DNA from: Roseinatronobacter domitianus
Lineage (GTDB): Bacteria > Pseudomonadota > Alphaproteobacteria > Rhodobacterales > Rhodobacteraceae
Direction of reading: 5' to 3'
Assembly (NCBI RefSeq): GCF_023336755.1
Contig: NZ_JALZWP010000004.1
Location: 124,001 to 188,000, forward strand
DNA: 64,000 bases
Within the stretch, counting starts at the first letter, position 1, and every line of letters begins with the position of its first letter. The notes below the pieces were generated by a model. The model worked only from the letters and a program-made list of their open reading frames with translations. It had not been told where the DNA came from and made no database searches. Positions 1 to 8,566 of the stretch are shown one piece after another. The translations under genes were made by a program, and so were the position numbers.

Positions 1-90
1 CAAGTCATGGAAGCGGCCAACATTTTATTGGACCGCAGCAGCGCCGTGACAGGCTACCTGACCCAACCGGACACAGAGGCGGTGAACTGA
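1..90 (+). CDS. M16 family peptidase, C-terminal fragment
   Basis: The window opens inside a reading frame that ends with TGA at 88-90 after 29 visible residues, closing ...RSSAVTGYLTQPDTEAVN. The stop overlaps the ATG of the next gene (TGATG). A C-terminus of this kind directly before a second M16-type peptidase is what is expected for the catalytic partner of a tandem M16 pair. Its catalytic HxxEH region would lie outside the window, so the assignment rests mainly on context. Confidence 0.6.
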   Translation, partial: QVMEAANILLDRSSAVTGYLTQPDTEAVN

Positions 91-1385
91 TGCGGCTTAT
101 CCTTGCTTTCCTGCTGCTGTTCGCAACGCCCTTGCGCGCAGAAATAGACATTACACCCGTCACCAGCCCCGGCGGTCTAGAGGCCTGGCTGGTCGAGGAA
201 CGGTCGATTCCCTTCGTTGCGATTGACTTGATCTTCGAAGGCGGTGCGACGCTGGATGCGGATGAGAGCCTTGGCGCAGTCGCATTCATGACCGCGCTGC
301 TGAATGAGGGCGCGGGCGCGTTGGATGCGCAGGGCTTTGCCATCCGCGCCGAGGAATTGGCCGCGCGTATCAGCTTCGACTCCGGGCGCGACACGGTCAG
401 CGTCTCGGTCCAGTTCTTGACCGAAACGGCCGAGGAAACCATCGCGCTGTTGAACAGCGCCTTGACCCAGCCGCGCTTCGACGAGGATGCAGTGGAACGG
501 GTGCGCGCCCAACTGATCGCCAGTTTGCGCCGCGACGCGCTGGACCCGAACACGATCGCCAGTCGCGCCTTTGCCGAGGCCGCGTATCCTGGTCATCCCT
601 ATGCCCGCCCGTCAGAGGGCACGCCCGAAAGCATCGCCGCGATAACCCGCGACGACCTGCGGAGCGCGCACCGGGCCGCCATTGCCCGCGACCGCGTGCA
701 TATAGGGGTGGCGGGCGACATTGACGCCGCAACGCTTGGACCTTTGCTGGACGCCCTGTTTGAAGACGTCCCGGAAAACACCGCAACCCTGCCCGAACGC
801 GCCAGCTTTGCCGCCGAATCGGGCGTCACTCAGGTGCCATTTGACGGCCCGCAATCGGTCATTGCATTCGGTCATCGCGGCATACCGCGCGACGACCCCG
901 ACTTCCTGACCGCCTTCGTGGTCAATGAAATCGTCGGGGGGGGACGGTTTGGAACGCGGTTAATGCGTGAATTGCGCGAGAAGCGCGGGCTGACCTATGG
1001 GGTTGGCGCGTTCCTTGCCTCCGGGCTTCTTGGCGAAAGCTATCAGGGGCGGCTATCTGCCAGCAATGCCGATGCGGCCGAGGTAATCGCGTTGATCCGC
1101 GCCGAGTGGGAAAAGCTGGTTGCCGGGGGCGTGACCACAGACGAACTGAACCGCATCCAGACTTACTTGACCGGTGCCTACCCGCTGCGCTTTGACGGAA
1201 ATGGCGCGATTGCGGGCATCATGGCGTCGATGCAGTTTCAGGGGTTTGGCATTGATTATGTCAATATTCGCAACGACAAAATTGAGGCCGTAACGCTGGA
1301 AGAGGCCAATGAAATTGCCCGGCGCCTCTACCGCCCCGATAGCCTGCGTTTCATTATCGTCGGGCAACCCGAGGGCATAAACTAG
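90..1385 (+). CDS. M16 family peptidase-like protein, probable non-catalytic subunit
   Basis: This 431-residue protein starts with a signal peptide (about residues 1-18, ending ...PLRA) and is therefore probably periplasmic. It has the two-domain layout of insulinase/processing-peptidase M16 proteins. The zinc-binding HxxEH expected around residues 60-75 is absent; the segment reads AVAFMTALLNEGAG. The C-terminal half keeps the LREKRGLTYGVGAF region with the R...Y pair typical of the partner subunit. Together with the preceding M16 gene, whose stop it overlaps, it probably forms a two-chain peptidase in which this chain helps bind substrate. The substrate is not evident. The start is fixed by the TGATG overlap. 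Confidence 0.82.
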   Translation: MRLILAFLLLFATPLRAEIDITPVTSPGGLEAWLVEERSIPFVAIDLIFEGGATLDADESLGAVAFMTALLNEGAGALDAQGFAIRAEELAARISFDSGRDTVSVSVQFLTETAEETIALLNSALTQPRFDEDAVERVRAQLIASLRRDALDPNTIASRAFAEAAYPGHPYARPSEGTPESIAAITRDDLRSAHRAAIARDRVHIGVAGDIDAATLGPLLDALFEDVPENTATLPERASFAAESGVTQVPFDGPQSVIAFGHRGIPRDDPDFLTAFVVNEIVGGGRFGTRLMRELREKRGLTYGVGAFLASGLLGESYQGRLSASNADAAEVIALIRAEWEKLVAGGVTTDELNRIQTYLTGAYPLRFDGNGAIAGIMASMQFQGFGIDYVNIRNDKIEAVTLEEANEIARRLYRPDSLRFIIVGQPEGIN

Positions 1386-1424
1386 GCTTGGCAGCGCTTC
1401 CGATGGCGTGCTATATGCTGTGGG

Positions 1425-3254
1425 ATGAACCGTCCTGACCGCAATATACGGCCTGAAATCCGCCAGTTGGATGAAGCCTCCGTGAATCGTATCGCGGCGG
1501 GCGAGGTGGTCGAGCGCCCGGCCTCTGCCGTAAAAGAGCTGGTAGAAAACGCGCTGGATGCCGGGGCAACGCGGGTTGATGTGGCCTATGCCGAGGGCGG
1601 CAAGACCTTGATCCGAGTGCGCGACGATGGCTGCGGCATGGCAGGCGATGACCTGCCACTTGCACTTTCACGACATGCGACCAGTAAAATAGACGGGTCT
1701 GACCTTCTGAACATACACTCTTTCGGCTTTCGGGGCGAAGCTCTGCCCTCTTTGGGGGCCGTGGGCCGCTTGCGGATTGTCAGCCGCATGGCCGGGGCCG
1801 AGGGGATGGCAATCATGGTCGACGGGGGGCGCATGACCGCGCCCCGGCCCGAAGCCGCACAATTCGGGACATTGGTGGAACTGCGTGACCTGTTCCATGC
1901 CACCCCTGCCCGGCTGAAATTCATGCGCTCTGACAGGGCCGAAGCGCAAGCCATTGCCGACACGGTCAAACGGTTGGCCATGGCCGAGCCTTATGTCAGC
2001 TTTACCCTGTCGGATATCTCGCAAGGCGATACGCGAGAGATCTTGCGTCTGGATGCAGCCCAAGGTGCGCTGTTCGATGCGTTGGAAGAGCGTCTTGCCG
2101 CCATTCTGGGCCGGGACTTTACCGAGAACGCCCTGCGCGTAGAGGCCGAGCGCGAAGGGCTGCGCCTGACGGGGTTTGCCGCCCTGCCAACCTATTCGCG
2201 CGGTGCCGCCGTGGCGCAATACATGTTCGTCAATGGCCGCCCGGTGCGCGACAAGATGCTGTTGGGCGCATTGCGCGCAGCATATATGGATGTGCTGTCA
2301 CGCGACCGCCACCCGGTGGCGGCGCTCTTCATCGGCTGCACCCCCGAACTGGTGGATGTCAATGTCCACCCGGCGAAATCCGAAGTGCGGTTCCGCGATC
2401 CGGGCCTGGCGCGGGGGCTGGTCGTCAGTGGGTTGCGTCATGCACTGGCCGGCGCGGGGCATAGGGCCAGCAGCACCAATACCGGGGCGATGTTGGGCGC
2501 GTTTCAGCCCACGCCCCCGGCCCGGTCCTACCAGATGGACCGCCCCTCCGGCGCGGCACGCGTCGCCGCATACCAGTTGCAAGCGCCACAGGGCATGTCC
2601 GAAAGCGCCGGGTTCTGGGATGCAGGCGCGACCATGGCCGCGCGCAGCGACACCGCACCGGAAGCGCCGGTCGATGCACCGCTTGGTGCAGCCCGCGCGC
2701 AACTGCATGAAAACTACATCGTGGCTCAGACCGAACGCGGCATTGTCATTGTCGATCAGCATGCGGCGCATGAACGGCTTGTCTATGAAAAGCTGAAACG
2801 CCTGAGGGCGGAAAACGGCGTGCCATCACAGGCGCTTCTGATCCCCGAAATTGTGGAATTATCTGCCGGAGAGGCCGCCGCGGTGCTGGACATCGCGCCG
2901 CAACTGGCAGCCCTTGGGCTGGTGCTGGAACCCTTTGGCGGCGGCGCAATCGTGCTGCGCGAAACGCCTGCCCTGCTGGGCAATGTCGATGCCCGTGCCC
3001 TGATCCGCGACATTCTGGATGAATTGGCCGATCAAGGCGCGTCTGCCGGGTTGGAGGCACGCATCGACGCGGTGCTGTCGCGCATGGCTTGCCACGGATC
3101 GGTGCGGTCCGGTCGCCAGATGCGCCCCGAGGAGATGAACGCGCTGCTGCGTGAGATGGAAGCGACGCCGCTTTCGGGCCAGTGCAACCACGGTCGGCCC
3201 ACCTATGTGGAGCTGTCATTGGCCGATATCGAAAAGCTGTTCGGGCGGCGATGA
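1425..3254 (+). CDS. mutL: DNA mismatch repair protein MutL
   Basis: A 609-residue MutL, of usual length. The N-terminal GHKL ATPase shows [37 protein letters not shown] and [16 protein letters not shown] within the first 110 residues. The C-terminal dimerisation domain carries [12 protein letters not shown] from residue 444, which matches the DQHA-x2-E-x4-E endonuclease motif of MutL from bacteria without MutH. It couples mismatch recognition by MutS to strand incision. It starts 39 bases after the peptidase gene and its stop overlaps the start of rmuC (ATGA), suggesting co-translation. Confidence 0.97.
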   Translation: MNRPDRNIRPEIRQLDEASVNRIAAGEVVERPASAVKELVENALDAGATRVDVAYAEGGKTLIRVRDDGCGMAGDDLPLALSRHATSKIDGSDLLNIHSFGFRGEALPSLGAVGRLRIVSRMAGAEGMAIMVDGGRMTAPRPEAAQFGTLVELRDLFHATPARLKFMRSDRAEAQAIADTVKRLAMAEPYVSFTLSDISQGDTREILRLDAAQGALFDALEERLAAILGRDFTENALRVEAEREGLRLTGFAALPTYSRGAAVAQYMFVNGRPVRDKMLLGALRAAYMDVLSRDRHPVAALFIGCTPELVDVNVHPAKSEVRFRDPGLARGLVVSGLRHALAGAGHRASSTNTGAMLGAFQPTPPARSYQMDRPSGAARVAAYQLQAPQGMSESAGFWDAGATMAARSDTAPEAPVDAPLGAARAQLHENYIVAQTERGIVIVDQHAAHERLVYEKLKRLRAENGVPSQALLIPEIVELSAGEAAAVLDIAPQLAALGLVLEPFGGGAIVLRETPALLGNVDARALIRDILDELADQGASAGLEARIDAVLSRMACHGSVRSGRQMRPEEMNALLREMEATPLSGQCNHGRPTYVELSLADIEKLFGRR

Positions 3255-4312
3255 GCTTTGACCCACAGACTTGGCCGGTCGACCCGTGGCTGGCGGCGCT
3301 TGCGCTGCTGGGCGTTCTCGTGCTGTGGCGTGTGGCCCGCGTGATGGGCGATCTGACCGCGCGCCTTTCGGCGCTGGATACGCGGCTGACACATTTGGCG
3401 GATACGCAAAATCAGCTTTCCGGCGGGCTAAGCCAAGTTGCACAGGGGCAAGCGCAGACTGTCGGTCTGGTCGAATCGCGGCTGGCCGACCTTGGGCGCT
3501 ATATGGGGCAATCGCTGGCCGGGTCCGCCGAGAGCACGGCTGCCAGCGTGGGCGCGCTGCGCGAACGGTTGCAGGTGATCGACGCAGCACAGGCCAAGAT
3601 AGAGGCGCTGTCGTCAAACGTGCTGGGCTTGCAGGATATCCTGTCGAACAAGCAAGCGCGCGGCGCATTCGGCGAGGTTCAGCTTGAAGCGCTGTTGTCG
3701 GACGCATTGCCGCCAGATGCGTTCAGCCTGCAAGCGACTTTGTCGAACGGACGGCGGGTCGATGCACTGATCCGGATGCCGCAGCCCATCGGGGTGGATG
3801 CGAAATTCCCGCTCGAAGCCTATCGCATGCTGATCGCGGCACCGGATGACTCGGCGCGCACGGCCGCGCGGCGCGCGCTGGCGCAGGCTTTGCGAGCGCA
3901 TATTCGCGCGATTTCCGAACGCTACATCCTGCCCGGCGAAACCGCCGAAGGGGCGCTGATGTTCCTGCCTTCGGAAGCGGTCTATGCCGAGATGCACGCC
4001 TCTTTGCCCGAAGTGGTCCGCGAGGCTTTCGCTGCCCGTGTCTGGATCGTGTCGCCCACCACGCTTATGGCCACACTCATCACCCTGCGCGCCACGCTGA
4101 AAGACACCCGGTTGCGCGCCGAAGCGCAGGCCGTGCGCCGCGAAATTGCGCTGATGGCCACCGATGCAGAACGGTTGGGCGCGCGCGTGGCCAAGCTGGA
4201 ACAGCATATCCAGCAGGTGCAGGGCGACCTGGGCGATATTCGCATTTCCGCCGATAAAATCACCCGGCGCGGGGCGCGGCTGGACAGTTTCGATTTCGCG
4301 CAAGGCGGTTAG
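3251..4312 (+). CDS. rmuC: DNA recombination protein RmuC
   Basis: The protein has 353 residues from the ATG at 3251, which overlaps the mutL stop. A hydrophobic segment near residues 14-24 anchors it, a coiled-coil-like stretch follows (about 30-130), and then comes the RmuC core with [17 protein letters not shown] and [17 protein letters not shown], typical of this PD-(D/E)xK-like family. RmuC limits inversions at short repeats and is thought to cleave DNA structures. The frame stays open upstream inside mutL, but the overlapping ATG is the natural start. Its stop overlaps the stop of the convergent pxpA by two bases. Confidence 0.92.
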   Translation: MSFDPQTWPVDPWLAALALLGVLVLWRVARVMGDLTARLSALDTRLTHLADTQNQLSGGLSQVAQGQAQTVGLVESRLADLGRYMGQSLAGSAESTAASVGALRERLQVIDAAQAKIEALSSNVLGLQDILSNKQARGAFGEVQLEALLSDALPPDAFSLQATLSNGRRVDALIRMPQPIGVDAKFPLEAYRMLIAAPDDSARTAARRALAQALRAHIRAISERYILPGETAEGALMFLPSEAVYAEMHASLPEVVREAFAARVWIVSPTTLMATLITLRATLKDTRLRAEAQAVRREIALMATDAERLGARVAKLEQHIQQVQGDLGDIRISADKITRRGARLDSFDFAQGG

Positions 4313-5076
4313 CGCGCCCCCTCGAATTGCGCCAGTGTCACGCCCGCCTCTTGCAGGGAGTCGCGCAGTTTACGCGCGGCGATCACGGCTGATGGGCCAT
4401 CGCCATGCAGGCAGATCGTGTCAATGCGCGCAGGCAGATGGATGCCCTGTGCGGTGATGATCGCTTCCGCCTGCAACATGGCCAGGATGCGCGCCGCCAT
4501 CTCATCGGCGTCATGCAAAAGCGCGCCGGGCAAGCGGCGGTCCATCAGCAGCCCGTCCTCGGTATAGGCGCGGTCGGCAAAGATTTCGCGGGCGATGCGC
4601 GCATCAAGCTCGCGCGCCGCGCGCTCTTGCGCCGTACCGACAAGGACCACGATGATGATGTCTGGGTCAACCATCAGCGCGCCTTGGTAGCAGGCCCGCG
4701 CCAGTGCTTCATCCTCGGCCGCCATATTGGCCAACGCGCCATGCAGTTTCAGGTGCCGGACATGTCCGCCTGCCGCACGCGCCATGGCTTGGGCCGCCCC
4801 AAACTGGTAAATGGTCAGGTTGCGCGCGGCATCCTGCGATATCTCCATGCGCCGCCGCCCGAAGCCTTGCAGGTCCGAGAAGCCCGGATGCGCCCCGATA
4901 CCCACGCCGTTCTTGACCGCCAGCGCCATTGCGCCCGCCATTACATCCGGGTCCCCCGCGTGAAGGCCACAGGCAATATTGGCAGAGGTAATGATGTCCA
5001 GAAGCGCGCTATCTGCACCCATTGGCCATGGTCCAAAGCTCTCGCCCATATCGGCATTCAAATCGACACGCATCAT
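4309..5076 (-). CDS. pxpA: 5-oxoprolinase subunit A (LamB/YcsF family)
   Basis: A 255-residue LamB/YcsF protein with the family N-terminus VDLNADMGESFGPWP and the stretches SANIACGLHAGDP, VGIGAHPGFSDLQGFGRR and LKLHGALANMA. PxpA works with PxpB and PxpC in ATP-dependent opening of 5-oxoproline (pyroglutamate) to glutamate in the cytoplasm. It is the last gene of pxpB-pxpC-pxpA, and its ATGATG start overlaps the pxpC stop, preceded by GGGAG. The position beside a TRAP uptake system supports scavenging of external oxoproline. Confidence 0.94.
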   Translation of the reverse strand: MMRVDLNADMGESFGPWPMGADSALLDIITSANIACGLHAGDPDVMAGAMALAVKNGVGIGAHPGFSDLQGFGRRRMEISQDAARNLTIYQFGAAQAMARAAGGHVRHLKLHGALANMAAEDEALARACYQGALMVDPDIIIVVLVGTAQERAARELDARIAREIFADRAYTEDGLLMDRRLPGALLHDADEMAARILAMLQAEAIITAQGIHLPARIDTICLHGDGPSAVIAARKLRDSLQEAGVTLAQFEGAR

Positions 5077-6089
5077 GCGCTCTCCCTTTCCAGTTCGTCG
5101 CCTGCGGTGACACCGCTGACAAGTTGATAGCTTAGCAGATCTGGCATGTCTCGCGGGTCGCGCAGCAGCGCTTGCAGATTGCGCGACAGCCCGGCACGGC
5201 GCGCGACCTCTGCGCGTTCCAGCGCGGCCCCGTCTTCGAGCGTGACAAACCGCAGTTGAAACAGGCTGCCCGGCCCCGCGCGCAGCAGCTTGGGCAGATC
5301 ACAGGGCAGAACCGTCCCGATCCGTGGATAACCGCCCGTGGTCTGACACTCGGAGAGCAGCACATAGGGCATACCATCGCCAGTGATCTGAATATCGCCC
5401 GGCACGATGGTTTCCGACAAGATGCTCAGGCCCTCGGCGGTGGCGAAACCTTCGCCATCGGGGACCAGCCGTTGCCCCATGCGGTTGCCGCGCGCGTCCT
5501 TGGTGAAGCGCGTTGCTTCCAGCCGGTCAAGCGCGTCCTGCCCAAACAGCGCGGTTTGCAGGCTTGGGACAAGACGCAGGGTCGTATCCATGACCGCGTT
5601 TGGCAGGCACATGCCGGTGCGGTGGCCACGGTCGCCGCCAACCGCGATCGTGTCACCCGCCTGCACCGCGCGGCCAATGCCGGCGGCCAGATGGGCACTG
5701 GCCGCGCCCAGGCGTTCGGCCGGTTCCAAGCCGCCGCCGAGGTGCAGGTAGCCAAAGCCCCCGCGCAAGGGGCTTATCTCCAGCCGGGCACCTTGGGGCA
5801 GCGCATGGCTTGCGCCCCAAACCAGCGGCGTGCCGTCCAGCGTAGCGCGCATATCTGCACCGGTCAGAGCCACGCGCATATCCTGCGATGCACTCAGCGC
5901 GACCGCGCCACCCGCCAGTTCCAGCACCGCGCAAGTGTCGGGCTGGCCCAGCAGCGCGGCACCTTCGGCGAGGGCCAACAAATCCACCGCCCCCCCCCGC
6001 GATAAGCCCTGTGCCAAGAACCCCGTGCGGCCCTTGTCTTGCACCGTTACGCCGGGTGATGCGGTGTGGATGTTCAAGGCGCGGGTCAT
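5073..6089 (-). CDS. pxpC: 5-oxoprolinase subunit C (KipA/biotin-dependent carboxyltransferase-like)
   Basis: A 338-residue KipA-type protein of normal length. Family features include SPGVTVQDKGRTGFLAQGLS near the N-terminus, SPLRGGFGYLHLGGG in the middle and LLSECQTTGGYPRIGTVLP in the C-terminal half. It forms the PxpBC unit that activates 5-oxoproline. Both ends overlap neighbours by four bases (ATGA with pxpB upstream and pxpA downstream), so the three subunits are probably translated in coupled fashion. Older annotations call this family allophanate hydrolase subunit 2; the linked pxpA favours oxoprolinase. Confidence 0.93.
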   Translation of the reverse strand: MTRALNIHTASPGVTVQDKGRTGFLAQGLSRGGAVDLLALAEGAALLGQPDTCAVLELAGGAVALSASQDMRVALTGADMRATLDGTPLVWGASHALPQGARLEISPLRGGFGYLHLGGGLEPAERLGAASAHLAAGIGRAVQAGDTIAVGGDRGHRTGMCLPNAVMDTTLRLVPSLQTALFGQDALDRLEATRFTKDARGNRMGQRLVPDGEGFATAEGLSILSETIVPGDIQITGDGMPYVLLSECQTTGGYPRIGTVLPCDLPKLLRAGPGSLFQLRFVTLEDGAALERAEVARRAGLSRNLQALLRDPRDMPDLLSYQLVSGVTAGDELERESA

Positions 6090-6841
6090 GTCAGCGCCTC
6101 TGCGAAAGCACCGCCATCAGGGGCCGCGCGAAGGCGGTCCAGATCTTCGGCGGGATGGAACAAGACTTCGTCGCCGGGTCGCAGCAAGAACGGGTCCGCC
6201 GCATCTGGTCGAAACAGGCGCAAACCGGTTTGCCCGATATGCCGCCAGCCGGTCGGTGTGCCCACCGAAAACACGATAAGCTGCCGGATCGCAACCACCA
6301 GCGCGCCTTGCGGCACCAAGGGCGTAAGCCCGGTTTGCCGGGGAATATTCCAGTTTTCGGGCAGTTGGCCCAGATACGGCTGGCCGGGTGCAAAGCCAAT
6401 GGTCTGCACCCGCACCGGGGATGCGCAAAGCGTGGCGATCGCGTCGCGCTTGGATTGTCCGGCCAGCTTTGCCGCCTCTGCCAGTTGCGGGCCGTTATCG
6501 CCGCCGAACACAACAGGCACGCGCCACAGCCGCCGTCCGTCCGGCAAGGGTGCGTCATACCAGTCGCGGCTGGCCAGCAGGGTCGTCAGCCGCGCACGCA
6601 AGCTGTCATGGTCGCAAGCCGCCAGATCAAACCGCAAAAACGCCGAGACAAGCGAGGTGGCGCATTCGGCAACGCCGGGCCAGCTTTCACGCTCCAATGC
6701 CGCGCGAAAGGCCAGAGCCGCCCGATTCGCCCGCTCGTCGAGCCCGTCTGCAAAGCTGACCAGAAACCCATCCACACCCACGGTGCGGATGGCTGGGAAG
6801 CTTGCCTTTGCAGGGCTGTCAGTCTGGGTCATGGCCGTCAT
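6086..6841 (-). CDS. pxpB: 5-oxoprolinase subunit B (KipI family)
   Basis: The protein has 251 residues from the ATG at 6841, chosen because AAGGACG lies just upstream; the frame stays open to 6883 but without a better site. The KipI signature is clear: AIRTVGVDGFLVSFADG at the start, TIGFAPGQPYLGQLPE and TPTGWRHIGQTGLRLF towards the end. It is the first gene of the pxpBCA operon, transcribed away from the TRAP genes across a 145-base divergent spacer that holds an inverted repeat. Confidence 0.92.
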   Translation of the reverse strand: MTAMTQTDSPAKASFPAIRTVGVDGFLVSFADGLDERANRAALAFRAALERESWPGVAECATSLVSAFLRFDLAACDHDSLRARLTTLLASRDWYDAPLPDGRRLWRVPVVFGGDNGPQLAEAAKLAGQSKRDAIATLCASPVRVQTIGFAPGQPYLGQLPENWNIPRQTGLTPLVPQGALVVAIRQLIVFSVGTPTGWRHIGQTGLRLFRPDAADPFLLRPGDEVLFHPAEDLDRLRAAPDGGAFAEALT

Positions 6842-6902
6842 GGCATCGTCCTTATGCCTGATTTCTTGGCAATTTCGAAGCAATTGCTCATCTCATATCA
6901 AA

Positions 6903-6936
6903 AACGTTGACAAAATGTCGATGTATTGTCAACGTT
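6903..6936. promoter_or_regulatory. Perfect inverted repeat, candidate operator between pxpBCA and the TRAP operon
   Basis: AACGTTGACA at 6903-6912 and its exact reverse complement TGTCAACGTT at 6927-6936 flank a 14-base spacer in the divergent intergenic region. Each arm contains TTGACA, which also resembles a -35 box, one on each strand. A 10-bp perfect dyad centred between two functionally linked operons is best read as a regulator site controlling both. Which protein binds it is unknown; the MarR-like gene at 9841-10392 is the nearest candidate. Confidence 0.6.
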
Positions 6937-6986
6937 ATATCACGCAGTCATCCAGAACTGTCACCATCCATAACAGGGGGTCCATT

Positions 6987-7958
6987 ATGACCATTCGTTT
7001 CACCACCGCCGCCGCGTTTTTCGCATTGGCCACCGCACCCGCACTTGCCCAATCCGCGTGGGACATGCCGACACCTTATGGCGATAGCGTCTTCCACACG
7101 CAAAATATCATGACCTTTGCCGATGATGTGCGCGAGAGCACGGGCGGCAGCGTCGATATTACCGTTCATTCCGCAGGCTCGCTATTTGCGCATGGCCAGA
7201 TCAAGGATTCTGTGCGCCGCGGGCTGGCGCCGATTGGCGAAATCCTGATGTCGCAGCTTGTGAATGAAAACCCGGTTTTCGGGGCCGACAGTATTCCGTT
7301 TCTGGCCGCCAGCTATGATGATGCAAGCGCGCTTTGGGATGCCTCACGCGAGGATGTCGCAGAGGCTTTGGCCGACCAAGGTCTGACGCTTCTGTTTGCT
7401 GTGCCCTGGCCCGGCCAGTCGCTTTACCTGCGCGAGGCTGTGACCGACCCCGCGCAACTGCAAGGCGTCAGCTTCCGCGCCTATAACAACGCTACCGAAC
7501 GCATGGCGCAACTGCTGGACATGGTGCCGACGCAGGTCGAAGCGGGCGACATTCCGACCGCCTTCAGCACCGGGCGGATTGCGGGCATGATTACTTCGCC
7601 CTCGACCGGGGTGTCGTCGCAGGCATGGGATTATACGACCCATTACATCGACACGCAGGCTTGGTTGCCCAAGAACATGGTCTTCGTGAACAGCAGCGCC
7701 CTTGAAGCCCTGTCCGACGAAGAGCAGGCCGCCATCCTTGCCGCCGCCGAGGCAGCAGAGGCGCGCGGCTGGGACATGTCCGCCGCAGAGACCGCAGACA
7801 AGATCGCCGCACTGGAAGCGGGCGGCATGACGGTGATGCAGCCGTCCGATGCGCTGTCGGAAAAACTGGCCGAAGTTGGCGAGGTGATGGTGTCGGAATG
7901 GCTGGAAACGGCAGGCGATGCCGGGGCTGCGATCCTGACACGCTACCAAGGCGAATAA
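6987..7958 (+). CDS. TRAP transporter solute-binding protein (DctP family)
   Basis: A 323-residue protein from the ATG at 6987, behind CAGGGGG. It begins with a signal peptide (about 1-24, ending PALAQ) and continues as a DctP-type periplasmic receptor (SVDITVHSAGSLFAHGQIKD, GVSFRAYNNATERMAQLL, and AFSTGRIAGMITSP in the ligand-contact region). It captures the substrate for the DctQ-DctM permease encoded just downstream. The adjoining pxp genes suggest 5-oxoproline as ligand; DctP proteins binding pyroglutamate are known from Bordetella. The frame runs open far upstream, but that part is the antisense of pxpB. Confidence 0.9.
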   Translation: MTIRFTTAAAFFALATAPALAQSAWDMPTPYGDSVFHTQNIMTFADDVRESTGGSVDITVHSAGSLFAHGQIKDSVRRGLAPIGEILMSQLVNENPVFGADSIPFLAASYDDASALWDASREDVAEALADQGLTLLFAVPWPGQSLYLREAVTDPAQLQGVSFRAYNNATERMAQLLDMVPTQVEAGDIPTAFSTGRIAGMITSPSTGVSSQAWDYTTHYIDTQAWLPKNMVFVNSSALEALSDEEQAAILAAAEAAEARGWDMSAAETADKIAALEAGGMTVMQPSDALSEKLAEVGEVMVSEWLETAGDAGAAILTRYQGE

Positions 7959-7966
7959 GCCAATAC

Positions 7967-7994
7967 GGGCAGGGCCACACGCCCTGCCCTTTTT
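7967..7994 (+). terminator. Terminator-like hairpin between dctP and dctQ genes
   Basis: GGGCAGGGC (7967-7975) and GCCCTGCCC (7981-7989) form a perfect 9-bp stem with a CACAC loop, followed by TTTTT. This is a textbook intrinsic terminator inside the operon. It probably acts as a partial terminator or 3' mRNA stabiliser so that more binding protein than permease is made. Confidence 0.8.
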
Positions 7995-8007
7995 CATGGG
8001 GGCTGCG

Positions 8008-8565
8008 ATGTTGCGCCGAGTGCTTGACCATATCTACAACGCGGCCCTTGGGGCTGCGTGTCTGGCCATGATCGCCATCGCGGTGCTGGTCTTTGTGCAA
8101 ATCATCGGTCGCATCATCGACCGCGCGCTGATCCTGTCGGGCGTGGACCCGCTGGGGCTGGCCATCCCATCATTGTCAGACTTCGGCGGATTCCTGTTCG
8201 TGGCTGCGGCTACGCTTGCTTTGCCCGCGACCTTGCGCGCGGCAGGGCATGTGCGGGTCACATTGGCGCTGGCCCTATTCGGCCCGCGCGCCGGTCGGGT
8301 GCTGACCCTTGCGGTCCTGGTCATTGCCTTGGGGCTGGCCGGATTCGCCGCATGGCATTCGGGCGTGCAGATGTGGGATTCGCTCAGCTTTAACACCGTC
8401 TCTTTCGGGATGGTGAAGGTGCCTTTGTGGATACCACAAGCGGTGATGACGACCGGCTTTGCCCTGCTGGCATTGGCGGTGCTGGACGAATTGATGATCG
8501 CACTGCAAGGCCAGTCCCCCGCCTTCCGACTGGCGGAAACCAAGCGCAGCGAAGGGGGGCACTGA
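8008..8565 (+). CDS. TRAP transporter small permease (DctQ family)
   Basis: A 185-residue membrane protein with four hydrophobic segments, of DctQ type. They include ACLAMIAIAVLVFVQIIGR near the N-terminus and VLTLAVLVIALGLAGFAAW in the middle; PLWIPQAVMTTGFALLALAV precedes the C-terminal tail. I prefer the ATG at 8008, which has GGGGGC at a proper distance; an in-frame ATG at 7996 falls against the terminator T-run. DctQ links to DctM, which follows after one base. Confidence 0.88.
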   Translation: MLRRVLDHIYNAALGAACLAMIAIAVLVFVQIIGRIIDRALILSGVDPLGLAIPSLSDFGGFLFVAAATLALPATLRAAGHVRVTLALALFGPRAGRVLTLAVLVIALGLAGFAAWHSGVQMWDSLSFNTVSFGMVKVPLWIPQAVMTTGFALLALAVLDELMIALQGQSPAFRLAETKRSEGGH

Positions 8566-8566
8566 C

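Noticed and set aside
6066-6986. Upstream extension of the DctP frame (over 300 codons)
   Set aside because: It runs antisense through pxpB and lacks a signal peptide; the ATG at 6987 gives a proper exported receptor.
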